Program-made: the position numbers and the translations under genes | The notes under the pieces: model-generated | What the model saw: the letters and a program-made list of their open reading frames with translations, nothing else | What the model was told of the DNA's origin: nothing | Database searches by the model: none | Shown: positions 53,747-63,575 of the stretch, in pieces | Numbering within the stretch: position 1 is the stretch's first letter | Layout: every line of letters begins with the position of its first letter | Origin: Nostoc sp. TCL26-01 | Lineage (GTDB): Bacteria; Cyanobacteriota; Cyanobacteriia; Cyanobacteriales; Nostocaceae | Reading direction: 5' to 3' | Length of the DNA stretch: 64,000 bases | NCBI RefSeq assembly: GCF_013393945.1 | Contig: NZ_CP040297.1 | Location: forward strand, 1,268,001-1,332,000

Positions 53747-54031
53747 CTAATGGTAATCTACTATTTCCACCTCATCTACATTATTTTCATCTGTCCAGAA
53801 AAAGCAAATTCGCCACTTATCATTAATCCGAATACTATATTGTCCTTGTCTGTTTCCAACTAGCTTTTCTAACCGATTACCAGGTGGAGTGCGAAGATCG
53901 TTAATTGATACTGCCGCATTCAACATTAGCAGCTTTCTTAAAGCAACTTTTTGAATTTCTTGAGGGTAAGAAGGAGACGTAAAACCATCAAAAATGAGTT
54001 TTGTTTCTTCAGTTTTGAAACCTATAATCAC
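53747..54031 (-). CDS. higB: HigB/RelE-family toxin
   Basis: 94 residues from GTG 54031. RelE-fold mRNA interferase: MLNAAVSINDLRTPPGNRLE and GQYSIRINDKWRICFFWTDE are the usual motifs, including the Arg residues of the active surface. Length is normal. It is first in a two-gene operon with higA. The start GTG is set by the lack of an upstream ATG. Two 16-base repeats precede it. Confidence 0.88.
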   Translation of the reverse strand: MIIGFKTEETKLIFDGFTSPSYPQEIQKVALRKLLMLNAAVSINDLRTPPGNRLEKLVGNRQGQYSIRINDKWRICFFWTDENNVDEVEIVDYH

Positions 54032-54039
54032 AAGTTAAT

Positions 54040-54071
54040 ACTATCGTACCACGTTACTATCGTAAAACGTA
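54040..54071 (-). promoter_or_regulatory. Two 16-base direct repeats upstream of higBA
   Basis: ACTATCGTACCACGTT (54040-54055) and ACTATCGTAAAACGTA (54056-54071) lie head to tail in the leader of higB. They are a candidate operator for HigA, which should bind its own promoter. Binding is inferred. Confidence 0.5.
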
Positions 54072-54188
54072 AGTATTATACATGAATTTTTGTACTAGTA
54101 TTGAACTCTACTTTAAGAAACTAGTGTTATTGAAAAATCAAATATAAGTTTTATATCTAAAATTACGAATTACGAATTACTTACTTCT

Positions 54189-55016
54189 ATGGCTGCGAAT
54201 CTTCACGTTCACATTCAAGGGCAAGGATTCCCCATTTTAGGACTACATGGTCATCCTGGGAGTGGTCAGAGTTTGTCTGTCTTTACTAATCACCTATCAA
54301 AACGCTACAAAACTATCGCCCCAGATTTGCGAGGATACGGCAAAAGTCGTTTTCATGGCAATTTTACTATGCAAGCACATTTGACTGACCTAGAAGCCTT
54401 ATTAGACCGCTTGCAGATCGAAAAATGTTTAGTGTTGGGATGGTCGCTTGGTGGCATTTTGGCAATGGAACTGGCCTTGCGCTTACCACAGCGTATCACT
54501 GGATTGATTTTGGTGGCGACAGCAGCTAGACCTCGTGGGAATCATCCTCCAATTACTTGGCAGGATAATTTTTACACTGGTGTTGCTGGACTTGTGAATT
54601 GTATCAGACCAAGTTGGCGCTGGAACATAGAAACTTTTGGGAAGCGATCGCTGTTTCGTTACCTCATCCAACAACACACACCCACAGCCTACAAATACAT
54701 CGCCACAGCAGCTGTACCAGCTTATTTACAAACCTCTGCTGCTGCTACTCGCGCCCTCTACACAGCCTTGCGTCTAGGATATAATCGACTTTCAGACCTA
54801 GAGCAGATTGACTGCCCTAGTTTGGTGCTAGCTGGCGCTCAAGATCGACACATTACATCCGAGTCAAGCTTAGAAACTGCTCAACATCTTCAAAATAGTC
54901 AGTGGCAATGCTACCCCAATACTGCTCACCTTTTCCCCTGGGAAATACCCCAGCAAGTACTCAGTGACATTGACTGTTGGTTAGCAAAGCACCCACAGGT
55001 AATTAGCAGTCAATAG
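54189..55016 (+). CDS. Alpha/beta hydrolase
   Basis: 275 residues. LGLHGHPGSGQSLSVFTNHL contains the oxyanion-hole HG. The nucleophile is in LVLGWSLGGILAMELALRLP (GWSLGG, Ser). Acid region is LVLAGAQDRHITSESS and catalytic His is in PNTAHLFPWEIP. The substrate is unknown. Different from the hydrolase at 2549 in its GWSLGG elbow and smaller cap. Preceded by TTACGAATTACGAATTAC repeats. Confidence 0.88.
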   Translation: MAANLHVHIQGQGFPILGLHGHPGSGQSLSVFTNHLSKRYKTIAPDLRGYGKSRFHGNFTMQAHLTDLEALLDRLQIEKCLVLGWSLGGILAMELALRLPQRITGLILVATAARPRGNHPPITWQDNFYTGVAGLVNCIRPSWRWNIETFGKRSLFRYLIQQHTPTAYKYIATAAVPAYLQTSAAATRALYTALRLGYNRLSDLEQIDCPSLVLAGAQDRHITSESSLETAQHLQNSQWQCYPNTAHLFPWEIPQQVLSDIDCWLAKHPQVISSQ

Positions 55017-55060
55017 TCCAAAGTCTACGGTCAAAAGCCACAAGTCCCAAATAATTACTT

Positions 55061-55087
55061 GTACAGACGTTGCACGCAACGTCTCTA
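55061..55087. repeat. Degenerate copy of the GACGTTGCA palindrome
   Basis: GTACAGACGTTGCA then CGCAACGTCTCTAA. Two differences from the copies at 8356 and 13927, including a lost base at the centre. Confidence 0.7.
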
Positions 55088-55184
55088 ATGACTAATGACT
55101 AATGACCATTGACCAATGCCTAACTTATACCAATTCTCTAAAATTCGGCAACAAATTCAAACTCGGAAACCCTTATAAAATCTG

Positions 55185-55315
55185 GTTTTTCTAATTTTGA
55201 ATTTTGCGGAAAGTTCTGTATGCGGGTTTCCCGCCGTAGGAACGCCACTTGCTATAAGCCGGGAAACCCGTCCAACGCAGTGGCTCAACTTTTCAAGACG
55301 AATTTTGAATTGGTA
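55185..55315. repeat. Palindromic repeat family C, copy 3, with hairpin module
   Basis: TTTTGCGGAAAGTTCTGTAT to GAATTTTGAATTGGTAT, carrying 45 extra bases at 55242-55286 between TAGGA and AACTTTTC relative to copy 2 (32425-32530). It ends directly at the stop codon of the DUF1816 gene. Confidence 0.85.
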
Positions 55316-55618
55316 TTACATCTGACCGCTAAAGGCAGGCTTTACTTTGCGGTCAAGACGTTCCCCCAGGTCATCAGCAATCGTCAAATCATTTGGCTTA
55401 CAGCGCTTTACGTTCACCTGAATACCTTGTGCGCCTTCTGTTTCTAAATCTTCTATGTAGCCTTTGATGGCTAACTTAGCTTCATCAGCATTGAGAAAGG
55501 GGCCAAAATAGTAAGTGCAACGGGGGTTTTGGGTGATAATTTCCACCCACCAAGCCAAACCTAGTGCGTTGAAAGAATTAATAGCAGCTTCCTTCAGATT
55601 ATTCCAAATTGTATTCAT
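55316..55618 (-). CDS. DUF1816 protein
   Basis: 100 residues. The DUF1816 signature includes LAWWVEIITQNPRCTYYFGP and FLNADEAKLAIKGYIEDLET, related in fold to CpcD-like linker domains. The last residues (RLDRKVKPAFSGQM) run up to a repeat element that touches the stop codon. It may act with phycobilisome linkers, which is inference from family. Confidence 0.85.
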   Translation of the reverse strand: MNTIWNNLKEAAINSFNALGLAWWVEIITQNPRCTYYFGPFLNADEAKLAIKGYIEDLETEGAQGIQVNVKRCKPNDLTIADDLGERLDRKVKPAFSGQM

Positions 55619-55717
55619 GGGTATTGTGCCAATTTATCAAAGTGGTACTGAATGTTGAACAATAGATATTGCCGTTTTTGGTTGTTACACTTCTTTATAC
55701 TCTTTTACTGGTAATTT

Positions 55718-56950
55718 TCAAAGAGGTTTTTGTAACTTATCTAGGTACAAAGTGTTAAGCGATCGCTGACGGAAAATCTCGTAAAGTGCCATTCCTGCGG
55801 CAACTGAGGCATTCAAACTAGGGGTCTTACCCATCAGGGGAATTGATACCAAAACATCACATGAGCGCTGAGTTAACATACTCAGCCCTTCTCCTTCTGA
55901 GCCTATCACCAAAACAATCGGCCCCCGAAAACTGACTGTGTGGAGAGGTTCGCTAGCACCAGCCGCCGTCCCATAAATCCAAAATCCCGCTTCTTTTAAT
56001 TCTTCTAACGCACGACCGAGATTAACAACTCTAGCTACAGGAAAATTTTCTAAAGCACCTGCGGCCACTTTGACCACTGTGGAGGTGATCCCCGATGCTC
56101 TTCTTTGGGGAATGACTAATCCTTGAGCGCCGATAGCTTCGGCTGTGCGAATAATTGCTCCTAAGTTGTGGGGATCAGTAATGCCATCAGCAACGACAAT
56201 GACGGGGTCAGTACATGATTTGGCTTGGGTGATTAAATCATGTAATTCCATATAATCATAAGGCGCAATCTGTGCTGCAATGCCTTGGTGATTAGCTTGG
56301 TCGGTGATTTGATCTAAACGCTTAGGTTCTACCTCGTCAATGACTGTGCCATTTTCCTTAGCTTGGAGTATTAAGTGATGAAAGCGGGGATCATAGCGTA
56401 GACGAGAGGTAATCCAGATGCGGTTCAAACCACGCTGATTTTCTAACGCACTCAACACAGGATGACGACCGTAGATAATGTCATTATCTTCTACTGGTTT
56501 AGCGAATTGTAGTTTAGATGCGGGTGATGATTGAGAAAAATTGCGGCGTGGACGGGGGCTACTAGAGCTAAAATCACCATCATTCTGTCGAGAACTGCCA
56601 AGACCACTAGAGCTAGAATTGTGATCATCCTTTCTAGACCTGCGAATAGGGCTAGACCCAGAATTACTGTCATCTTTTCGAGAACTGCGAATCGGGCTAG
56701 ACCCAGAATCACTATTATCCTTTCTAGACTTGCGAATAGGGCTAGACCCAGAATTGCTATCATCCTTTCGGGAACTGCGAATCGGACTAGCCACAACTCG
56801 CTTACCCTTAATTTTTATAGGTTGGGGGCGACTGGGTTCACTAGCAGTCTTGATTTTTTTAGGTTTATTAGGCATAAAAGTTTTTTTAGGGCGCATGGGT
56901 AGATAGTCCGAGTCCTGGATATGCTGAACCTCATCGTAGTAATTCTCCAA
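55718..56950 (-). CDS. rlmB: 23S rRNA 2'-O-methyltransferase (TrmH/SpoU family, RlmB-like)
   Basis: 410 residues. The catalytic part is from about 155 on, with substrate-binding domain ([20 protein letters not shown]) and SPOUT domain. Its knot motifs are [40 protein letters not shown] and [20 protein letters not shown]. It likely methylates G2251 of 23S rRNA. Residues 55-129 hold four near-perfect 15-residue repeats ([15 protein letters not shown]) plus one degenerate copy, basic and disordered. It lies 22 bases from the mrnC gene end. Confidence 0.9.
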   Translation of the reverse strand: MENYYDEVQHIQDSDYLPMRPKKTFMPNKPKKIKTASEPSRPQPIKIKGKRVVASPIRSSRKDDSNSGSSPIRKSRKDNSDSGSSPIRSSRKDDSNSGSSPIRRSRKDDHNSSSSGLGSSRQNDGDFSSSSPRPRRNFSQSSPASKLQFAKPVEDNDIIYGRHPVLSALENQRGLNRIWITSRLRYDPRFHHLILQAKENGTVIDEVEPKRLDQITDQANHQGIAAQIAPYDYMELHDLITQAKSCTDPVIVVADGITDPHNLGAIIRTAEAIGAQGLVIPQRRASGITSTVVKVAAGALENFPVARVVNLGRALEELKEAGFWIYGTAAGASEPLHTVSFRGPIVLVIGSEGEGLSMLTQRSCDVLVSIPLMGKTPSLNASVAAGMALYEIFRQRSLNTLYLDKLQKPL

Positions 56951-56972
56951 TCATTGAGATGAAATTGCTAAA

Positions 56973-57425
56973 TTATTTCTCTTTCTCTAGATGGATTTTT
57001 GCTAAAAGTTCGGTTAAACGAGGAAAATCGGTGAGATAAAGGTAGCCTATTAAAGTTTCGAGACTTGTTGCTTGTTGGTATATTTCGGGATCAACTCTTC
57101 TTGGTCTTCCTGTGGCAGCATTACGGCCTCGGCGGACAATTTCTAATTCACTTGCCTTGAGGTAAGGAGTCAGCGATCGCAAATGTAGCGCCTGTGTTTC
57201 TGCTCTTACTTGTCCAACTACTAAACGATGATAAGCTTCTAATCGCTGTATTGGTAGTAGATAAGATATTCTAACATAGAGTTCATAAATTGCATCCCCT
57301 AAATATGCCAAAGCCGCCGGGGAAATTTGCTGTACCTGTGAGTGGGAAATATTTTGTGTTAACAGCGTAGTATTTACCAGTAAAGCTTCTGTCCAAGATA
57401 AATCTATATCTGATTCTTCAGTCAT
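56973..57425 (-). CDS. mrnC: Mini-ribonuclease III
   Basis: 150 residues. A single RNase III domain with no double-stranded RNA-binding domain. It matures 23S rRNA in bacteria that lack full-length processing. Catalytic motif is ALAYLGDAIYELYVRISYLL (Asp and Glu), and RGRNAATGRPRRVDPEIYQQ then ATSLETLIGYLYL follow. It precedes the rRNA methyltransferase on the same strand, 22 bases apart, a common cyanobacterial pairing. Confidence 0.92.
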   Translation of the reverse strand: MTEESDIDLSWTEALLVNTTLLTQNISHSQVQQISPAALAYLGDAIYELYVRISYLLPIQRLEAYHRLVVGQVRAETQALHLRSLTPYLKASELEIVRRGRNAATGRPRRVDPEIYQQATSLETLIGYLYLTDFPRLTELLAKIHLEKEK

Positions 57426-57660
57426 TAGTCATTAGTCATTAGTCAATGGTCATTAGTCATTGGTCAGTACTCTCCAACTTCCGACTTACACTCAGCACTC
57501 AGCACTCAGCACTCAGCACTCCCTCACTCCCTCACTCTCTCACTCCCTCACTCCCTCACTCAGCACTCTCTCACTCCCAATTTTCGGTGGCTGATTGACC
57601 TCTCCCGCATAGAGAGAGGCTTTCTGCCAACCTTTCTATAAATTAAGCTATTGCGAAAAC
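57426..57660. repeat. Tandem repeats (TCATTAG, CACTCAG, CACTCCCT)
   Basis: gtcattagtcattagtcaat then cactcagcactcagcactca and actccctcactccctcactc up to 57570. A fragment like the interior of family A elements (ACCTCTCCC..GAGAGAGGCTTT) follows at 57599. No gene. Confidence 0.8.
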
Positions 57661-57689
57661 AAATCGAATAGCTTAATTACTCTATTTGG

Positions 57690-58091
57690 TCAAGCACCCT
57701 TGATATTTTCTACAGCTGCGTCAACTGTGGATTGCAGCGCCAGAAACTTCTCTAAGCGAACCAGCTTGACCGTTTGAGTTACTCGTGCATTGGTGACGAT
57801 TTGCAAGGTTCCACTGGCGGTTTGAGCCTGCTTGGCTAGCTGCACTAGTGCGCCCAAGCCAGAGCTATCCACAAAATCAATTTGCGAAAGATCCAGAATA
57901 ATATGCTTTGGGCCTTCCTCAATTTTACTGCCGAGTACCTTGCGAAATGTCGGCTCAGAAAAGGCATCTAACAGACCTGTGAGGCGGAATAGCTGATAGT
58001 TATCGCGGGCTTCACGAGTACCTCTCAGGCTTACGGTTAGATTCAGTGGTTCAGCAATAATTCCCTCCTCGACGTTAAAGTGAACGCTCAA
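57690..58091 (-). CDS. STAS-domain anti-sigma factor antagonist
   Basis: 133 residues. The STAS motif HIILDLSQIDFVDSSGLGAL has the phosphorylatable Ser within DSSGLGA. FRLTGLLDAFSEPTFRKVLG is the N-terminal strand-helix. It should be controlled by a serine kinase/phosphatase partner not present in this window. Partner sigma or target is unknown. Confidence 0.9.
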   Translation of the reverse strand: MSVHFNVEEGIIAEPLNLTVSLRGTREARDNYQLFRLTGLLDAFSEPTFRKVLGSKIEEGPKHIILDLSQIDFVDSSGLGALVQLAKQAQTASGTLQIVTNARVTQTVKLVRLEKFLALQSTVDAAVENIKGA

Positions 58092-58141
58092 GTATAAATG
58101 GTTTTTGGACGTGTTGTCTACAATCTGTTGGGGTAGGGGGA

Positions 58142-58280
58142 ACCCAATTCAAAATTCAAAATTCGTCTTGAAAAGTTGAGCCACTGCGTTGGACGGGTTT
58201 CCCGGCTTATAGCAAGTGGCGTTCCTACGGCGGGAAACCCGCCTACAGAACTTTCCGCAAAATTCAAAATTAAGAATTTA
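58142..58280. repeat. Palindromic repeat family C, copy 4, with hairpin module
   Basis: Inverted relative to copy 3 and carrying the same 45-nt hairpin at 58178-58222 (GAGCCACTGCG...AAGTGGCGT). It lies between a STAS gene and carA. Confidence 0.85.
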
Positions 58281-58347
58281 CTAAGGCTTGGATAGGGAAA
58301 CTGAGATTTAGATAAATTTCCTTGTCCCCTTCCCGACTCCTCAGTCC

Positions 58348-59493
58348 CTACTGCTTGGCTGTTCGCATTTGTTGAACAAACTGGGCAAACAGATAATCAG
58401 CATCGTGGGGGCCTGGGCTGGCTTCTGGGTGATACTGCACTGAAAATACAGGCAGTGATTTGTGCCGTAAGCCGGCAACAGTGCGATCGTTGAGGTTGAG
58501 GTGGCTAATTTCCACAACTGCTTCAGGTATGGACTCTGGGTTGATCGCAAAACTGTGATTTTGGCTGGTAATTTCTACCCTTTGTTGTAAACCCGCAGGC
58601 TGATTTAACCCACGATGCCCGAATTTTAGCTTAAAGGTGTCTGCTCCCAAGGCATGACCCAAAATTTGGTGTCCCATACAAATACCAAAGATGGGTTTTT
58701 GGCTTTGGAGTAGTGCTTTAGCTGTGGTGATACCTTCAGTAACAGCCGCCGGATCGCCAGGCCCATTGGAGAGGAAGATACCATCTGGATTGTATTTAAG
58801 AATTTCTGCTGGTGGTGTATTGGCAGGTACAACAATTACTCGACAGCCATAACTAGCTAAACGACGCAGGATATTCCGCTTGACACCAAAGTCTAAGGCT
58901 ACAACTGTCAATGATTCCTGACTATTTATTTGTGTTTCTGAGTTGAACTCCCACACGGCAACTGTCGGATCAGACCATTCGTAAACTGTAGAGGTGGTAA
59001 CTTCCTGCACTAGATTTAACCCTGCCATATTAGGAGCCGCCTGTACCTGCTCTAGTAATTCCGCTTCATCTAAAATTTCTGTGGAGATACCGCCATTCAT
59101 AGCTCCATATATCCGAATTTTGCGGGTCAGGGCGCGGGTATCAATGCCAAATATCCCAGGGATTTGGTGCTGTTTGAGGTAGTCGGGTAAGGGTTGGGTT
59201 GATCGCCAATTACTTGGTTTATGACAAATATTTCTGGCGATCGCACCCCGCACTTGGGGACGCGCTGATTCTTCGTCTTCGGGATTAACGCCTGTATTCC
59301 CCAATTCGGGATAGGTAAACAAGACGATTTGACCGCAGTAACTGGGATCAGTCAATACTTCCTGATATCCAGTCATGCCGGTATTGAACACGACTTCACC
59401 AATGGTGGTTCCCGTCGCACCAAAAGACCAACCACGATAAGCGGTTCCGTCCGCTAAGACAAGTAGAGCAGGTGTTGTGTCAGACAGGGGCAT
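58348..59493 (-). CDS. carA: Carbamoyl-phosphate synthase small subunit
   Basis: 381 residues. The glutaminase subunit provides ammonia for carbamoyl phosphate in arginine and pyrimidine synthesis. The nucleophile Cys is in [20 protein letters not shown]; His is in [20 protein letters not shown]. The N-terminal [20 protein letters not shown] and [20 protein letters not shown] are family-specific. Ends near the convergent repeat element. Confidence 0.97.
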   Translation of the reverse strand: MPLSDTTPALLVLADGTAYRGWSFGATGTTIGEVVFNTGMTGYQEVLTDPSYCGQIVLFTYPELGNTGVNPEDEESARPQVRGAIARNICHKPSNWRSTQPLPDYLKQHQIPGIFGIDTRALTRKIRIYGAMNGGISTEILDEAELLEQVQAAPNMAGLNLVQEVTTSTVYEWSDPTVAVWEFNSETQINSQESLTVVALDFGVKRNILRRLASYGCRVIVVPANTPPAEILKYNPDGIFLSNGPGDPAAVTEGITTAKALLQSQKPIFGICMGHQILGHALGADTFKLKFGHRGLNQPAGLQQRVEITSQNHSFAINPESIPEAVVEISHLNLNDRTVAGLRHKSLPVFSVQYHPEASPGPHDADYLFAQFVQQMRTAKQ

Positions 59494-59560
59494 AAGAGGG
59501 AGAAGGGGAGGGGGGGAGGGGGAGAGGGGGGGAAAGAATCATGATTTTTCTCTTGTCCCC
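59494..59560. repeat. GGGGGAG-rich repeat upstream of carA
   Basis: agaaggggagggggggaggg and similar purine-rich units immediately above the carA start. They may overlap its leader. Confidence 0.6.
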
Positions 59561-59681
59561 TTGTTCTCTCATCCCTACTGCGACTGCTAATTATCCCATG
59601 AGTTTGTAAATTATGTATTCGCCAGGAAATTAATTAAAACTTAAAATCAAAGTAGAGGAATTTAGTCTAAAAGGGGAATCA

Positions 59682-60785
59682 GTGGCAAAAGTAGATGTGC
59701 AGTCCCTGGGACGGATAAAATCGAGATTAATTATGCTTCAGCCCTCTGTATCTTTTACAGCCCTGATTTTTCTTGCTGGTGCTATGACTGTGTCGAGTTT
59801 TGGTTGTAGCGACACTCAACAGAAAACTTCCATTCTGCGTAATCAACAGTCTGTGGTGACGGAAAATCCCGTAGTACCGTTGCCGGAAGAAATAGCAGCA
59901 GCGCCAACTGTACCACCGGCGGTAGATTTGCCCCCATCACAAATGGAGCCGAGTGCTTTTGAATTGGGGCTAGATAAGGCGGCTGGGGCTGTGAGTATTA
60001 GTCAGTCTGCTCAATCACCGGATGATTGGTATTTGGTAGCAAGTCAATTTAATGATGCGATCGCCTTAATGCAAAAAGTTGAAAAGCCAAGTCCGGAGTT
60101 TGCGATCGCTCGCAGTAAAATCGCTGAATACCAGCGTCAAGTTAAGTATGCTGTCCGTCAAGCCAATGCTGTTGCTCGTTCATCACCACAGACTAGTTAT
60201 CCCCAGGTAGCTGTAGCTACACCTAAATCATTAAATACGCCCAAGTTCCCCATTGCTGTACCACCACCAAGGACTACACAACCACCACCAGATGAAGTTG
60301 ATGTACCTTTATCAGCAGCCATTACTCCCGAATCTAAGGTATTTGTTGCCCCTATTAAACGGCGAGTTGGTGGTACACCAATTGTGACTGTCACTTTTAA
60401 CGGTCAACAGCAATTTGACATGATTGTGGATACAGGGGCTAGTGGGACTGTGATTACTCAACAGATGGCGAGTGCTTTGGGAGTTGTCACTGTTGGTAAA
60501 GCCAAGGCTAACACAGCTAGTTCTAGGGCGGTGGAATTTCCGATTGGTTATGTAGAATCGATGGCTGTAGGAGGAGTGATTGTGAATAGAGTACCAGTAG
60601 CGATCGCTGGCACGGAACTAGAAACTGGACTTTTAGGACATGACTTTTTTGGCAATTACGATGTCACAATTAAGCGAAATGTGGTAGAGTTTCGTCCTCA
60701 ATCACGCTCCGAAATTAACTCTGTAGAAATTCAACCAATTGCTCCAACTTTGCCCAAGCTGTACCACTTTGTAAAATCTCTTTAG
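59682..60785 (+). CDS. Retropepsin-like aspartic protease, membrane-anchored
   Basis: 367 residues. The start GTG 59682 is preceded by AAGGGGA; ATG 59733 is an alternative. The N-terminal hydrophobic helix ([20 protein letters not shown]) ends in a possible lipobox Cys. A Pro-rich linker is followed by a clan AA domain: [20 protein letters not shown] contains the single catalytic Asp-Thr-Gly. [15 protein letters not shown] is the flap-side strand. Such proteins act as dimers. The substrate is unknown. The last 71 bases overlap trpD tail to tail. Confidence 0.82.
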   Translation: MAKVDVQSLGRIKSRLIMLQPSVSFTALIFLAGAMTVSSFGCSDTQQKTSILRNQQSVVTENPVVPLPEEIAAAPTVPPAVDLPPSQMEPSAFELGLDKAAGAVSISQSAQSPDDWYLVASQFNDAIALMQKVEKPSPEFAIARSKIAEYQRQVKYAVRQANAVARSSPQTSYPQVAVATPKSLNTPKFPIAVPPPRTTQPPPDEVDVPLSAAITPESKVFVAPIKRRVGGTPIVTVTFNGQQQFDMIVDTGASGTVITQQMASALGVVTVGKAKANTASSRAVEFPIGYVESMAVGGVIVNRVPVAIAGTELETGLLGHDFFGNYDVTIKRNVVEFRPQSRSEINSVEIQPIAPTLPKLYHFVKSL

Positions 60786-61806
60786 CCACACTCACACCTT
60801 GAGCATGATCTAGCAACGGTACAACACCTGCTACCTGTAGCGCTAAGGAAGCATTTAAGGCTACAGCGTCTTGTTGTGCTTGAGTTCCTTTACCTTGTAA
60901 AACTGCCTTTAAAATCACCGCATTTTCTTGTACATCCCCGCCCCGCAGTGCTTGAATAGGTGCAGGTGTCACACCAACCTCTTGGGGATTTATCGTAGTT
61001 AACTTCACCTCACCAGCAGATAACACCGCCAAATCAGTTAAATCACCCAAGCCAGCCTCATCCAGTCTTTCTCGCCCATGCAAAACAATCGCTTTTTGCT
61101 TACCTAAATTGTCCAAAGCTTGAGCAACAGTCGTCAAAAGTTTAGGTGTAAATAACCCTACCACCTGTCCAGTAGGACGCAAGGGATTTACCAAAGGCCC
61201 CAGTAAATTAAATACCGTACGTATTCTTAAAGTCCGCCGCAAAGTAGCCACCGCCTTGAGTGCAGGATGCCAACCAGGTGCAAACAAAAATGTGATCCCG
61301 ACTTCTTGCAGTGCGGCTTGTACCTTTTCGCTAGTAGCACTCAAGTTGACTCCCAATGCTTCCAATACATCAGCACTACCTGTTAAACTCGATGCCGAAC
61401 GATTACCATGCTTGGCGACAGGTACACCATAAGCAGCTGCCACAAATGCGACGGCTGTAGAAATATTAAAAGTAGAAGACCCATCTCCACCAGTCCCACA
61501 AGTATCGATGATGGGGATTGGGGATTGGGGATCGGTGATTGGGTATTGATTATGTTGCCCAGTCCCCAATTTAGATTGCGCTTGCAGAACTTCTGCCATA
61601 CCAGTCAACTCGTCGGCAGAGACACCTTTAAAGTTGAGTGCTGTTAAGATTGCTCCTGATAACTCTGGAGGAACAGCCTCACTTAACCAACCTTGCATTA
61701 GTTCAGCAGCCTGTGTGCGGCTTAAGGATTCGCCATCTATTAACTGTTGCAGTAGCAAATACCAGCTAGTTGAAGATTCTTGTGTAGAGATTGGGGCAGT
61801 TGTCAT
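60715..61806 (-). CDS. trpD: Anthranilate phosphoribosyltransferase
   Basis: 363 residues. It makes phosphoribosyl anthranilate in tryptophan synthesis. PRPP motif is [20 protein letters not shown], and [20 protein letters not shown] is the anthranilate side. [20 protein letters not shown] is conserved. Its 3' end overlaps the retropepsin gene's end by 71 bases on the opposite strand. Confidence 0.95.
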   Translation of the reverse strand: MTTAPISTQESSTSWYLLLQQLIDGESLSRTQAAELMQGWLSEAVPPELSGAILTALNFKGVSADELTGMAEVLQAQSKLGTGQHNQYPITDPQSPIPIIDTCGTGGDGSSTFNISTAVAFVAAAYGVPVAKHGNRSASSLTGSADVLEALGVNLSATSEKVQAALQEVGITFLFAPGWHPALKAVATLRRTLRIRTVFNLLGPLVNPLRPTGQVVGLFTPKLLTTVAQALDNLGKQKAIVLHGRERLDEAGLGDLTDLAVLSAGEVKLTTINPQEVGVTPAPIQALRGGDVQENAVILKAVLQGKGTQAQQDAVALNASLALQVAGVVPLLDHAQGVSVAKEILQSGTAWAKLEQLVEFLQS

Positions 61807-62047
61807 AACTCAAGTGTGTGTACGTTGAGAGGCATGGCAGTTATCCTACCGAAAAATTGTCCCGCATCAAAGTTAAGGTAAAACATCAAGCTGCAACGGG
61901 GAATTTGAGTTATCCAAACTATTTTGGTAAGGATTCAGGAGTCAGAATACAGGATTCAGAATAGTTCAAATTCTCATATTTTGATGAGTAAGCTAAGATT
62001 CCTTAACCCTGATTAATTCTGACTTCTGACTCCTGGGTGCTGAATTC
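61807..62047. other. Intergenic region between trpD and the methylase gene
   Basis: 241 bases, with degenerate TTCAGGAGTCAGAAT-type repeats near 61935-62035. No gene. Confidence 0.5.
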
Positions 62048-62893
62048 TTACCTATTTTGGTTTATTTGTTGCTGTTGATTATATTGAATTTCATAGTTAG
62101 TAATGAATAACTCTTTGCCTTTTGCCGCCCGTTTTTGTTTATAGTTATTCATGCCATACTGTAATTCCCATTCGTAGATATGCGCCCATTTAAAATTTTC
62201 TCTGATTTGTACTGAATCGTCATAAGTAATTAACCATTGATGGGGACATTTTTGTAAAATGTCCGCAAATTGTTGATGGTTGAAAGAGGTATGTAAATCA
62301 CCATCTCTACCATATAGTCTGGATTTGGTTGCACTGAAATATGGAGGATCTAAAAATAAGAATATCTTTGTTTCTGGTATATTTAAAAGTTGACTGTAGT
62401 CCAAATTGGTAATTTTTATATCTGGGGTTAAAATACTTTCTAATTTTTCTAGTCTTTCTATTGATGAATAAGTAAATCGTTGAGAAAATGCCTCTTGAGA
62501 AAAACCCCCAGACTCAACAGTACCAGAAAAAGTAATTCTGTTAAGTACAAAAAATCGGACTGCTCTTTCCAAATCAGAGAGACTATTAACATCAATCCTG
62601 GTCAATTCTAAAAATAATCTTTTACCATCTTGGTATTTATCTTTAATTTGTCGTACTTCTTGAACTAACTGAGCTATATCAGACTGAGCAAACTGCCAAA
62701 ATAAAAATAATTCCCGATTTAAATCATTAATCCAAATTTTCAGATGAGGGAACTTTTGTTTGAGATAAATAAATACTGAACCACCTCCCACAAATGGTTC
62801 TCTAAATTCTGAGAAATTTTCTGGTAAATATTCAATGATTTGCTTGATGGCTTTTGATTTACCACCAGGATATCTAAGAGGACTTTTCAACAT
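62048..62893 (-). CDS. Dam-type D12 DNA adenine methyltransferase
   Basis: 281 residues. D12-class N6-adenine methylase: SAM motif PLRYPGGKSKAIKQIIEYLP at the start, FREPFVGGGSVFIYLKQKFP, then the catalytic DPPY in FLFLDPPYFSATKSRLYGRD. WLITYDDSVQIRENF and ELFITNY complete the fold. No endonuclease gene is adjacent, so it may be solitary. The recognition site cannot be told; DPPYFSA-type members vary (GATC or others). Confidence 0.85.
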   Translation of the reverse strand: MLKSPLRYPGGKSKAIKQIIEYLPENFSEFREPFVGGGSVFIYLKQKFPHLKIWINDLNRELFLFWQFAQSDIAQLVQEVRQIKDKYQDGKRLFLELTRIDVNSLSDLERAVRFFVLNRITFSGTVESGGFSQEAFSQRFTYSSIERLEKLESILTPDIKITNLDYSQLLNIPETKIFLFLDPPYFSATKSRLYGRDGDLHTSFNHQQFADILQKCPHQWLITYDDSVQIRENFKWAHIYEWELQYGMNNYKQKRAAKGKELFITNYEIQYNQQQQINQNR

Positions 62894-63048
62894 ATGGGAA
62901 AGTGGATGTGACTACTAACCACTGATTAAAATGCTGACACTCCCCACGTATTGTATTGAGCCTAGCAGCGAACCATATAGCAGTTTATCATACCCTTCGC
63001 AACAATTACGGTTGTGATTTGATGATGCAGTCATGAGATTATCATACA

Positions 63049-63276
63049 ATGGGTGAACTAACCAATATGGAACCAACAATAGAACAGTTAAAAGCGTTTT
63101 ACAGTAGATGTGTGAGAGCCAGTAATATGTTTCAACCTATCAACGTGGTGCGATTGAACGAAAGAACAAAACGCATATACGTTTTAATTGGAGACACAAT
63201 ACAAATAGAGATATATCCTAAGCTCGACTTTATCCATTTTTTGGCAAGGCTCAAGCTGACCCTGAAAGCTTTATGA
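63049..63276 (+). CDS. Small DUF6888-like protein
   Basis: 75 residues from ATG 63049; ATG 63067 (MEPTIEQLKAFYSRCV) is an alternative start and looks more family-like. The core YSRCVRASNMFQPINVVRLN and IYVLIGDTIQIEIYPKLDF resembles DUF6888, a small cyanobacterial family often next to DUF6887. No function is known. A MITE lies 125 bases downstream. Confidence 0.55.
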   Translation: MGELTNMEPTIEQLKAFYSRCVRASNMFQPINVVRLNERTKRIYVLIGDTIQIEIYPKLDFIHFLARLKLTLKAL

Positions 63277-63400
63277 GACGGGAGTTTTACTTTTTTGTTT
63301 GCACTGAGAATTAGTAAGATGGAAAAAGTTTTTGCCAAAAAGCTAGGGTTTTGCCGTATTAAGAAAACCAAGTTCTTAATTTTGGATAAAGTCGAGCTAA
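63277..63400 (+). pseudogene. Possible residue of a reading frame beside the MITE
   Basis: An ATG near 63319 opens MEKVFAKKLGFCRIKKTKFL and runs into the MITE. It is not a recognisable protein. It may be the former 3' extension of the DUF6888 gene or chance. Confidence 0.2.
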
Positions 63401-63554
63401 GAGGGTGTTTGAAAAGTTTTAGTAGGTATAAAAATGTCATTCTGACTGGAACGGAGCATCAGTCAGAATCTAGGTTTTGTGGCACATACCGAGATGTTTC
63501 ATTCCGCTACGCTGCATTCAACATGACAAAAAAACAGACTTTTCAAACGTCCTC
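63401..63554. mobile_element. MITE-like element, family B, copy 2 (154 bp)
   Basis: Same length and ends as the copy at 9658-9811 (GAGGGTGTTTGAAAAGT, complement of GAGGACGTTTGAAAAGT), flanked by TAA (63398-63400, 63555-63557). The right end is 21 bases before the next start codon. Confidence 0.85.
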
Positions 63555-63575
63555 TAACGGTGAGGTGACATTTCC

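Noticed and set aside
54483..54784. Frames inside the second hydrolase on both strands
   Set aside because: Shadows of a gene with clear alpha/beta-hydrolase motifs.
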